Positions 50,165-56,617 of a stretch of 56,652 nt of DNA are shown here, one piece after another. How positions within the stretch are numbered: position 1 is the stretch's first letter; every line of letters starts with the position of its first letter. The translations under genes were made by a program, and so were the position numbers. The DNA is from a virus, in the IMG/VR virus record IMGVR_UViG_3300042507_007364, positions 1-56,652 of that record; one strand, given 5' to 3'. The notes beneath the pieces were generated by a model, which was given only the letters and a program-made list of their open reading frames with translations, searched no databases and was not told the DNA's origin.

Positions 50165-51190
50165 ATGAAAAAAGAACTAAATTACAGATTTATATCCGCT
50201 TTAAACAAACAAGCTGAGGTTTACGAGCAAGCGGATCCATCTGCAAAAGAGTCTGTTGTTGTAACAGAAAAAGACTGTGTGCGCAGAATTGAATCAAGCA
50301 CAACATGGCAGCAGGCCCTTACTTCTTTTATGGAATGCGTGCCAACAATAAATGACCAGACTAAAGCTAGCGCAGAAATACCTAAAGACATATTTAGATT
50401 TATGAGCGCTCTTCAGTCGCTTCAAAGAGTAATAACTAGATCTGCTATTGGTTGGATTTCAGATGCGGTCGCATTAATAACAGCTGGACAGAGGGTTGTT
50501 GATAACAGTGGCCCCTGGTCTATGTTTATAAACGTATTATGTAGCGACGCCCTTCAAAGTTTTTTCCGTGAGGTTGATGAACTCCTTAGAAGGTATAGAT
50601 GGCTTAGTAATTTTTGGGCGTCAAATATGGAGAGCTTTATAAATCATTTTGGTACTATTTTGGCTAATGCTCTTTCTGAAGCCCTTTCCTCTTTGGGTAT
50701 TGCGCCAGTTAACAACATTAGTTTTGAGGAGCAGTTAGTTCGTTTTATGAAAATACGACTTGGTGGTTTTAGTGATGCTGCGCTAGTTGACTTGTGTGCA
50801 ACGTGGGGTGAGCTGAATCAATTACTTAACACCATAAACGCGACACCAGAACAGCGAGAAAAGGCTTGTGAGGAACTGTGGGATCGGCTTTCAACCTACG
50901 TGCTAGGAATTGGCGGCATTGTGATAGACAGCGTAGGTGGGGCAAGAAACGCCATTTCATCCTTTGTGTCTTCTGTAAGCGCTTTCATAAGAGAAAATGA
51001 AGAAACAATAAAAATAACTGTTCTTATAAGCTTGGCCATAGCTGCAGCGGTTGCGGCAGCTGCTTCTGGTGGAACAGCAGCGCCAGCTCTAGCTGTTGCT
51101 GTTTTGGCTCTAGCGGGAGCGCTTGGCATACAGACTGAGGGCTGGACACGTGAATCAATAGAAAGGGCAATACAGAACGGCTCTGTTTAA
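50165..51190 (+). CDS. Membrane-active protein, leader-bearing, paralogue B
   Basis: 341 residues, starting 3 nt after paralogue A. N-terminus KELNYRFISALNKQAEVYEQ shares the F-x-A-[IL]-N-K-Q core with A. The long helical middle contains MKIRLGGFSDAALVDL. The C-terminal Ala/Gly-rich hydrophobic stretch (KITVLISLAIAAAVAAAA, then PALAVAVLALAGALGI) resembles the C-terminus of A. Proteins that insert in the envelope during DNA ejection often have such regions. Function not established. Confidence 0.6.
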   Translation: MKKELNYRFISALNKQAEVYEQADPSAKESVVVTEKDCVRRIESSTTWQQALTSFMECVPTINDQTKASAEIPKDIFRFMSALQSLQRVITRSAIGWISDAVALITAGQRVVDNSGPWSMFINVLCSDALQSFFREVDELLRRYRWLSNFWASNMESFINHFGTILANALSEALSSLGIAPVNNISFEEQLVRFMKIRLGGFSDAALVDLCATWGELNQLLNTINATPEQREKACEELWDRLSTYVLGIGGIVIDSVGGARNAISSFVSSVSAFIRENEETIKITVLISLAIAAAVAAAASGGTAAPALAVAVLALAGALGIQTEGWTRESIERAIQNGSV

Positions 51191-51196
51191 GGGCTT

Positions 51197-51202
51197 GTGT
51201 AT
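51197..51202 (+). promoter_or_regulatory. GTGTAT element before gene 51,211, 8 nt spacer
   Basis: GTGTATTTA, 8 nt, ATG; no ribosome site. Confidence 0.62.
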
Positions 51203-51210
51203 TTACAAAT

Positions 51211-51858
51211 ATGGAAAACTTCTCGCAAGGTGCAGAGTGGACAACGCGTTATAAAAATGATCTCCCTGACAGTGCTTTTCTTTATATTGAGGCTGGCGGC
51301 AAAAGGGACTCCGAGGGGAAAATCAAGCCTCGTTCGCTGCGACACTTTCCGTACAAGGACGCGGACGGCAAAGTTGACCGCGCGCACATTCTTAATGCGA
51401 TTTCGCGAATCCCACAGGCTAAATTCCTGTCTCAGGCTCAAAAGGACAGACTGCAAGCACGGGCAAGGAAAATATATCTTAAGTTTGTAAAGTACAACAG
51501 CAAAAAGGCAAACTCGTTTATTGATATTTTAAACAAGCTGTCCGCCGCCGTTGGCGCTTCTGAAAGAATGCAGCTTCGAATGGATGGGCCAGCAGGAAAA
51601 ATGGACTCGTATGCCGTAGAGGTTTACGATAACATGATTATGGTGTACTCTGACAACGAGTGTGTCATGAAAAAGATAGGTAAAAGAGGAGACTTGAAGC
51701 CGGATTTTTTACGTTATTTAAATGCCCAAGTGGCGGACCTCCGAAAAAACAACCCAATTTGGGGCGAGTGGGAAATTAAAACAGCATTACAGTCTTTGGC
51801 ACACCAGTGGATTGAGCGTTATGCACGAGACTGCTTTGGTGGTACTGTATTAGCATAA
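51211..51858 (+). CDS. Two-domain phage protein with internal leader-like segment
   Basis: 215 residues. The N-terminal domain (1-90) has a pattern found on diverse phage proteins: LPDSAFLYIEAGGK, RSLRHFPYKDADGKVD, then HILNAISRIPQA and a basic helix. Residues 102-117 (SFIDILNKLSAAVGAS) match the leader consensus, here internal rather than terminal. The C-terminal domain is helical with WGEWEIK. GTGTAT is 8 nt before the ATG, no ribosome site. Confidence 0.6.
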   Translation: MENFSQGAEWTTRYKNDLPDSAFLYIEAGGKRDSEGKIKPRSLRHFPYKDADGKVDRAHILNAISRIPQAKFLSQAQKDRLQARARKIYLKFVKYNSKKANSFIDILNKLSAAVGASERMQLRMDGPAGKMDSYAVEVYDNMIMVYSDNECVMKKIGKRGDLKPDFLRYLNAQVADLRKNNPIWGEWEIKTALQSLAHQWIERYARDCFGGTVLA

Positions 51859-51863
51859 AAGCC

Positions 51864-51869
51864 TATAAT
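51864..51869 (+). promoter_or_regulatory. TATAAT element of HNH homing gene, 5 nt spacer
   Basis: TATAAT ends 5 nt before the GTG start; no ribosome site. Same leaderless geometry as the sigma gene. Confidence 0.55.
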
Positions 51870-51874
51870 AATGG

Positions 51875-52396
51875 GTGGAAACCTGGAAGCCCCTAGCTAG
51901 AAACCCTAACTACGAAGTCAGCACCGAAGGTCGCGTCCGTGAAAAGGCGCGGCCTGTTTTTAACCGTGGCAGAATTCACTCAAAGCCCCCTAGAACTATT
52001 GAACCTTTTATCGACACAGAAGGCTACGCTTTTGTTGTTTTGAGAAAGCCCATGGGAACAGGAGCAGAAAAGATATTTGTGCACAGACTGGTTATGGAGG
52101 TTTACCAGGGAGAGTGTCCAGACGAAATGAGTGTTGACCACATTGACAGAGTACGAACAAATAATGCACTCTCCAATTTACGGTACGCAACAAAGGCCGA
52201 GCAGACAGAAAACAGAGATTTAAGCAGAATATCGGGGGAAAACTCGCGTTTCAGCAAATTAACCCAGGCAGACGTGGACGAAATACGAAAAATGATAGAG
52301 ATTGGATTCCTGGACAGTGTAATTGCCGACAGATTTGGTGTTGGCGCAGGCGCAATACGTAACATACGAAACGGAAAAAGCTGGGCAAAGTCCTGA
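51875..52396 (+). CDS. HNH homing-type endonuclease (NUMOD4 + HNH)
   Basis: 173 residues, GTG start. NUMOD4: ETWKPLARNPNYEVSTEGRVR (residues 2-22). HNH: HRLVMEVYQGE ... SVDHIDRVRTNNALSNLRYAT with the H-N-N pattern. C-terminal helix-turn-helix of NUMOD type (VIADRFGVGAGAIRNIRNG). Such genes are mobile and cut at a specific site. TATAAT lies 5 nt before the GTG, no ribosome site (leaderless). It is the last AT-rich gene before the composition switch. Confidence 0.87.
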   Translation: METWKPLARNPNYEVSTEGRVREKARPVFNRGRIHSKPPRTIEPFIDTEGYAFVVLRKPMGTGAEKIFVHRLVMEVYQGECPDEMSVDHIDRVRTNNALSNLRYATKAEQTENRDLSRISGENSRFSKLTQADVDEIRKMIEIGFLDSVIADRFGVGAGAIRNIRNGKSWAKS

Positions 52397-52569
52397 TTTA
52401 TAGCGGGCGCCCAGCCTTTTCAAAAACGATTCGCTGGTGTAATAAGTCCTCATATTGGTTTTTTCGCCTGTGAAATTGGGTGAAACCCCGCGCCCTCCGG
52501 AGCACCCATTGGTGTCGGGCGCGTGCCCGACAATCACCCCCCAGTGCGCTAACGCGCAGGAGTTATGTC
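52397..52569. other. Composition switch from AT-rich to GC-rich sequence
   Basis: No gene fits here. AT-rich sequence runs to about 52,480 and then changes abruptly to GC-rich. A perfect 8-bp stem with a 4-nt loop is at 52,513-52,532 (TGTCGGGC / GCCCGACA), and a 5-bp stem with loop TAAC is at 52,545-52,558, whose last base overlaps the AGGAG ribosome site of the next gene. A weak terminator-like pairing (GCTGGGC / GCCCAGC, then CTTTTC) spans the end of the HNH gene. The join is either an assembly artefact or a mosaic boundary. Confidence 0.7.
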
Positions 52570-53046
52570 ATGTCCACCAAGTCTTCCGCCCGCACCGCCC
52601 CCGCCTCGCCCGCTGCCGTCCTGCGGCTCGCGGCCTCGACCGTCACCACCGAGGTGGCCGATTGGAACGCCGACCGCGTGCTGGCCGCGCCGGCCACGTT
52701 CGGCAAGGCCGTCCTCGGCGACCTGACCGACCGCCGCAAGGCCCGCCGCCTGCCGGCCCAGGCCATGCGCGACGCGACCAAGGCCGCCGGCGTGTACGCC
52801 CGCACCCCGTGCCCGACGACCCAGGCCCCGTGGCTGCAGGCCCAGGCTCGGACCGCCGAGGCCATGGCATGGTTCGCGGGCGCGGTCGACCTCCTCGCGG
52901 CCATCCCGAATCCGCATGGGGTTACCATCGGCCGCATCCCGGGCGTGGCCGCCGACCGGGCCTTGACCGTCCGCGACCTGATCGACGGCCTGACGCTGCC
53001 CCCCTCGAAGTCCGAGGTGGCCGCGTGGTTGGCCTCCGCCGAGTGA
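52570..53046 (+). CDS. Very GC-rich Ala-rich hypothetical protein
   Basis: 158 residues from the ATG with AGGAG 7 nt upstream; a longer frame to 52,480 crosses two hairpins and is not preferred. Almost every codon ends in G or C, far from both the AT-rich phage and the genes after 54,358. The protein is helical and Ala/Arg-rich (LRLAASTVTTEVADWNADRVLAAPATFGKAV ... WLQAQARTAEAMAWFAGAVDLLAAIP), with no membrane segment or known motif. Several long shadow frames exist on both strands, as usual at this GC level; this one is chosen for its ribosome site and residue mix. Confidence 0.55.
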   Translation: MSTKSSARTAPASPAAVLRLAASTVTTEVADWNADRVLAAPATFGKAVLGDLTDRRKARRLPAQAMRDATKAAGVYARTPCPTTQAPWLQAQARTAEAMAWFAGAVDLLAAIPNPHGVTIGRIPGVAADRALTVRDLIDGLTLPPSKSEVAAWLASAE

Positions 53047-53055
53047 CCCCCCCCT

Positions 53056-53082
53056 CCGGCCCCGCCTAACGGCGGGCGCCGG
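53056..53082. repeat. Strong GC hairpin after the GC-rich gene
   Basis: CCGGC-CCCGCC pairs with GGCGGG-C-GCCGG (11 bp, one bulge) around the loop TAAC. It starts 9 nt after the stop. No T-run follows, so it may act as an RNA end-stabiliser or a T-less terminator. The same TAAC loop closes the hairpin in front of this gene. Confidence 0.6.
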
Positions 53083-54322
53083 GGATTACATAGTACCGCG
53101 CACTAGTAGCGACCTACGCCCCGTGCGCGCGGCTTGCCGCTCGGCCCCGAGCCGAAACCGGAATCCGCGTGGCGGGAACGAAAGAGGCGCCTGGTGAGGC
53201 CCCGCCGCCCGGAACACGGGCAATCGAAGCGCGGGAGTCGCGGAACCCCTGGTTTCCATGATCGGGAACGGTGCGCTAGGGCGCGCCGAGCCGGCCCGAC
53301 CGAGACGCGCAAGCGTAGCGGTCCCCTCAACGGAGGTCGGTTATCCTGGATGCTTCGCTGCCGATAGCGCGTAGTGCGCTAGCGGAGCGGGACGGACAGC
53401 GTGTGGACGCTGTACCCTGCAGGGCAAGTAGTGGCGTCATGGATGGCGCCGCGAAGTACAGTACCCATATGATACAGCGAGTAGCGCTAGGCCATGCTCG
53501 CCAACGGTCGAAGGGTACGATAGGCTAGTTCCACCGACAGATACCGTAGGGCGGCTGTCGCGTGCTCCCCGGCTAGGCCGGCAGGTGCGCGGCGGTCCTA
53601 CTGTGGTGATACGTGGGTGCGTTCGCTATCGCGTCACGGCGTGATAGTGTGCGTGCCAGGCGGTCTGATATCTACGCAACGGCTGCGAAGTTTCCTAACG
53701 GATTCGCTACGGCTGGGGTGCTCGTGACCCTGATAAGTAGCCAGCGAGGATATGCCACGGTCGATGATGCCCACGACCTAGATCCAATACTGCGGCGACT
53801 GATCCGATCATCCGGACATATTCCCAAGTGACGCGCTTGCGCTGATGGGATGGCTTCCCGATGATGATCACTAACCTGCAGGGCGGTCAGCCTCCGGGCT
53901 GACGACAACGGTGCGCTATGTCCGGTAGCCAGCGGCTACGGGGTTGCATACGCGCGGCATGCGCACCAGGGAGTCGATCATGCGGGGTTGCTTAGCGACC
54001 AGCCACGCATGACACGGCGGTATCTGTAGGCTACACAGTAGTGGGGTAAGCGGACGATTCTACTGCAGTAGCCGAGTCACAGTCACCAGTAACCCGCAGC
54101 CGCACGCATGGCTGCAGATGGGCGGGGCTAGCGTGCTATCACGCCCCGTTTCCCTACCCCAGCACGGCGGAAACGCTGTGCTGTGGGTTTCCCGGATCTA
54201 CCGGAAAGACCCTGGCGGTCAAACATCCGCTATGGGCACACAGTCTCACCCAGCCTTGACTGGCTGTGGTGGGCATTCACTTATGGGACCGCAGCGTGCG
54301 GTTTCAAAGTCCTCATGTTACT
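53083..54322 (+). ncRNA. Gene-free stem-loop-rich region, candidate large structured RNA
   Basis: About 1.2 kb without a credible gene: frames are short, lack ribosome sites and have no family features. Many local hairpins can be paired by eye: AGCGC/GCGCT near 53,370, ACAGCG/CGCTGT near 53,400, GTCAGCC/GGCTGAC with a TCCG loop near 53,886, GTAGCC/GGCTAC near 53,928, the palindrome CTACTGCAGTAG near 54,060, GGGGC/GCCCC near 54,130, and CAGCAC..GCG-GAAA-CGC..GTGCTG at 54,160-54,183. A terminator-like hairpin closes it on the plus strand. Giant ornate RNAs of phages (GOLLD, ROOL, HEARO classes) are the known comparison. Strand and ends are inferred. It could instead be a control or origin region, or degenerate DNA. 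Confidence 0.35.
54288..54306 (+). terminator. Terminator-like hairpin at end of non-coding region
   Basis: ACCGCA / TGCGGT, 6 bp with a GCG loop, followed by TTTC. The T-run is short but matches the style of other hairpins in this segment (stem then TTT[TC]). Confidence 0.55.
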
Positions 54323-54357
54323 TGCACTCGTAAAGTGCAGAAAGGTGGGATCTTGGT

Positions 54358-54687
54358 ATGAAGATTTCAATTGTTGGTGGGCGCACAAGGTTCGAGTTCC
54401 CTGACTGCGACTGCCGGATGGATGTGGAGCAGTGGGGGGAAGGGCAGAGGCTGTGGATCGTGTGGGGGAAGGAGTCGTACGTGTTCATGATGGTCGGGGA
54501 GTCGTGGGACATGCGGTTGTGCGATGAGCCGACAGCGACGTACTGCAGCAGCGCGCAGGTGCTGATCGCTGCCCTAGAGTACTTGGAGGGAATGAACAAC
54601 TGCTCGCTGTGGGAGAAGCACGTGTCCCCGAAGATTGGCGCAGCTGACCTGGTGCGCGACAACGTTCACAACGCCATGCAGTCCTAA
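54358..54687 (+). CDS. Hypothetical protein
   Basis: 109 residues; a purine-rich AAAGGTGGG lies upstream of the ATG. Trp/Cys-containing, acidic, beta-like start (KISIVGGRTRFEFPDCDCRMDV, GQRLWIVWGKESYVFMMV) and a helical end (SAQVLIAALEYLEG). No family recognised. Codons are moderately GC-rich, unlike the gene at 52,570. Confidence 0.6.
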   Translation: MKISIVGGRTRFEFPDCDCRMDVEQWGEGQRLWIVWGKESYVFMMVGESWDMRLCDEPTATYCSSAQVLIAALEYLEGMNNCSLWEKHVSPKIGAADLVRDNVHNAMQS

Positions 54688-54708
54688 AGTCCTGAAAGGA
54701 GGACTCAC

Positions 54709-55119
54709 ATGAACCAGAAATGGCAGTTCCGAGGTCACTACCGCACCAACGAGTGGAGCGGTGGTTTGACCATGAACCGGTTCCCGAAGCCCAAGACCCC
54801 AGGGCGCACACTCATGCGCTCTGCAGCCAAGGGCTTCCAGGTGGACCAGCAGGGTGGTAATCGCATCCCGAAGGTGGGGCTAGAGCGCAGGGCAATCGCG
54901 CTCGGTCACACAGTGGTGCGACCCACTGAACCACTACCACTTCCTGGTCGTCTGCCAAGAGAAGTGAAGGCTCGCAATTGCCACGTGAAGCTGCGCGACG
55001 CTGCGCAGCAGTGGCGTCCGCTTCCCTCTCGTAGAGTGGAGGCGGCAGCACGCAGGGCAAGCGCTGCTCTGGTGCATGACTTCAAGGCGGCACTCGCCGC
55101 AAGAGGAGGTGTCCTGTGA
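54709..55119 (+). CDS. Basic hypothetical protein
   Basis: 136 residues with a strong AAAGGAGG ribosome site. Arg/Ala/Pro-rich; two basic helices at the C-terminus (RVEAAARRASAALVHDFKAAL). It may bind nucleic acid. Overlaps the exonuclease start by 4 bp, so it is in one operon with it. No family recognised. Confidence 0.6.
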   Translation: MNQKWQFRGHYRTNEWSGGLTMNRFPKPKTPGRTLMRSAAKGFQVDQQGGNRIPKVGLERRAIALGHTVVRPTEPLPLPGRLPREVKARNCHVKLRDAAQQWRPLPSRRVEAAARRASAALVHDFKAALAARGGVL

Positions 55120-55640
55120 GACTCGTCGTTGATACGGAGACGAACGCAATCGACTGGGCGTCGTGGAACGCTGGAGACACGTCGTCGCTGCACACCGTGC
55201 ACTGCGTGTGTGCGTTGGACGTGGACACTGGTCGGGAGTTCCGGTTCCGCAAGTCGGAAGTGCGGAGCGGGATCAACTTCATCGCGCTCAACGCGCAGGA
55301 GATCATCGGGTTCAACGTGGAGTTCGACCGCAGGGTGATGTGCACCCACAACAAGATCGTGCTGCCATCGTGGGTGACGCTGAACGACACGCGGCGAACC
55401 GCAAAGTCCTTGTTCCCCAACGGGTTCAACGAATACAGGGTGCCAGAGGCGTTGCGCGGGCGACACAGTCTGGAAGCGTGGGGGCTTCGCCTTGGGATGG
55501 ACAAGGGCGACTTCTGCAAGCACACTGACTGGTCGCAGTGGTCGCAGGAGATGGAGGACTACTGCGTGCGTGATGTGCACGTCACTGCAGCGCTCTTCCA
55601 GTTCCTGGAGAATTGCAAGGCCACTGGTTTCCACGGCTGA
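55116..55640 (+). CDS. Stand-alone T7-type 3'-5' exonuclease
   Basis: 174 residues, GTG start. All DEDDy residues are visible: D6 and E8 (VVDTET), D71 (IIGFNVEFD), Y149 and D153 (EDYCVRDV). The block HSLEAWGLRLG (117-127) and the following WSQWSQEMEDY closely match the exonuclease domain of T7 DNA polymerase (HALEAWGYRLG ... EEMMDY). In T7 this domain is the N-terminus of the polymerase; here the protein ends right after it, so it must work in trans with a separate polymerase or alone. AGAGGAGG-like site upstream. Confidence 0.85.
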   Translation: MRLVVDTETNAIDWASWNAGDTSSLHTVHCVCALDVDTGREFRFRKSEVRSGINFIALNAQEIIGFNVEFDRRVMCTHNKIVLPSWVTLNDTRRTAKSLFPNGFNEYRVPEALRGRHSLEAWGLRLGMDKGDFCKHTDWSQWSQEMEDYCVRDVHVTAALFQFLENCKATGFHG

Positions 55641-55658
55641 GTGATCAGCCTCAACACT

Positions 55659-55689
55659 CCCACCATGGCTTAAGTGCTGTGGTGGGATT
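55659..55689 (+). terminator. Hairpin after exonuclease gene
   Basis: CCCACCA / TGGTGGG, 7 bp with a 14-nt loop, followed by ATTT. Weak T-run; likely the first of a tandem pair. Confidence 0.5.
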
Positions 55690-55691
55690 TA

Positions 55692-55716
55692 CGGTGGTAC
55701 GTATGCCACCGGTTTC
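55692..55716 (+). terminator. Terminator, copy of the 56,184 type
   Basis: CGGTGG-TACGTATG-CCACCG followed by GTTTC. Stem, 8-nt alternating loop and tail resemble the hairpin at 56,184-56,210. Confidence 0.65.
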
Positions 55717-55743
55717 ACTCTCTCCATTCATAGGAGATTCACT

Positions 55744-56097
55744 ATGCGTCAGAAGAAGACCCCGGTTCACTTCCTGTGCTGCAACGCGGCGCTCACGTCC
55801 CTGGCGATGATGTCGATCCAGGTGGACCAGTTGGCGTTCCAGGCGGTGCTGATGACGGGCGCCGACGAGTCCGACAGCAAGCCCTGCGAGATGCGCAACG
55901 CGATCGTGGCGCTCTCGGAGTCGCTCAGCGGGAGCCACATCGACTTCGAGGACGTCGTGAACAAGTGGGACGCGATCAAGGAGTTGTACTACTCCGGCAT
56001 CTCGCCCGACAGCGACGGTGAGCCGCTCACCATGGACCTCTGCATCGGCGCCACGGAGGAGGCGATGCAGGCGCTCCTGACGTTCATGGACCGCTAA
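55744..56097 (+). CDS. Hypothetical acidic protein
   Basis: 117 residues, AGGAG 7 nt upstream. Predominantly helical, Met- and Asp-rich (HFLCCNAALTSLAMMSIQVDQLAFQAVLM, HIDFEDVVNKWDAIKELY). No motif recognised. Lies between a terminator pair and a tRNA gene. Confidence 0.58.
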   Translation: MRQKKTPVHFLCCNAALTSLAMMSIQVDQLAFQAVLMTGADESDSKPCEMRNAIVALSESLSGSHIDFEDVVNKWDAIKELYYSGISPDSDGEPLTMDLCIGATEEAMQALLTFMDR

Positions 56098-56105
56098 ACT
56101 CCTCA

Positions 56106-56179
56106 ACCCCAGTAGCTCAAACGGATAGAGCAGCTGCCTTCTAAGCAGCAGGTTACAGGTTCGAGTCCTGTCTAGGGTG
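56106..56179 (+). tRNA. tRNA-Arg (anticodon TCT)
   Basis: 74 nt cloverleaf. Acceptor ACCCCAG / CTAGGGT (one C-A mismatch), TA, D-stem GCTC/GAGC, anticodon stem GCTGC/GCAGC with loop CTTCTAA (anticodon TCT, reads AGA), T-stem ACAGG/CCTGT with loop TTCGAGT, discriminator G, CCA not encoded. AGA is rare in GC-rich hosts, so a phage supplying it is reasonable. A terminator follows at once. Confidence 0.9.
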
Positions 56180-56183
56180 TTCA

Positions 56184-56210
56184 CCCGTGGTATGTACGCC
56201 ACGGGTTTTC
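56184..56210 (+). terminator. Terminator after tRNA-Arg
   Basis: CCCGTGG-TATGTACG-CCACGGG, 7 bp, followed by TTTTC and more T/C. The loop resembles that at 55,698-55,705 (TACGTATG). Confidence 0.85.
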
Positions 56211-56240
56211 TACTCTTTTGCCAATGGCAAAGGATCTGTT

Positions 56241-56474
56241 ATGGTCAAGCGTTTCTTCTCGTCCGTTGCACGGTTTCTCTTTTTGGCGTGGATGATTATT
56301 GGTGCCATCTACGGTGTGGCTCAGCTGTGGCTTCCAATCCCGCACAAGGCGACAGTCAATGAGTTCACCATTTTTGCAATTGGTTTGCTCATCTTGCTCC
56401 GCATGAAGTCGATCATCGAAGACATGTTCTTCTGGAGCACTGAGGTCCACAAGATCCTCAACGAGAAGGAGTGA
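56241..56474 (+). CDS. Small membrane protein, two transmembrane segments
   Basis: 77 residues from the ATG with AAAGGA 6 nt upstream; the longer frame from 56,187 runs through the terminator and is rejected. Segments at about 12-32 (FLFLAWMIIGAIYGVAQLWL) and 41-56 (FTIFAIGLLILL). The basic start suggests the N-terminus inside. Could be a holin or host-membrane effector; nothing decides. Confidence 0.6.
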   Translation: MVKRFFSSVARFLFLAWMIIGAIYGVAQLWLPIPHKATVNEFTIFAIGLLILLRMKSIIEDMFFWSTEVHKILNEKE

Positions 56475-56476
56475 CC

Positions 56477-56617
56477 ATGTCAGACATTGACAAGCTCATC
56501 CATCGGGTTGTTCGCAGCCTGATGAGGCGTAAGAACATCAGTTTCGCGGAAGCCTGTCGTATCGTGTATACGAGGGTGGACGTGCTTCAGTCCTGCGAAA
56601 AGGCTTCGGCCCTGTGA
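56477..56617 (+). CDS. 46-residue hypothetical protein
   Basis: ATG 2 nt after the previous stop, overlapping its ribosome region (AAGGAG 6 nt upstream). Basic helices (DKLIHRVVRSLMRRKNISF, then FAEACRIVYTRVDVLQSC). No motif recognised. Translational coupling with the membrane protein supports it as real. Confidence 0.5.
   Translation: MSDIDKLIHRVVRSLMRRKNISFAEACRIVYTRVDVLQSCEKASAL

Noticed and set aside
52455-53069. Alternative GC-rich frames on both strands over the 52,570 gene
   Set aside because: Extreme Pro/Gly/Arg content typical of shadow frames at high GC; only the chosen frame has a well-placed ribosome site.
53613-53831. 72-residue frame in the non-coding region
   Set aside because: No ribosome site, no recognisable features, overlaps several hairpins; kept as non-coding.
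54118-54404. Short frames at the end of the non-coding region
   Set aside because: They run through strong hairpins and overlap the terminator-like structure.
56187-56240. N-terminal extension of the small membrane protein
   Set aside because: It would start inside the tRNA terminator; the ATG at 56,241 has AAAGGA.
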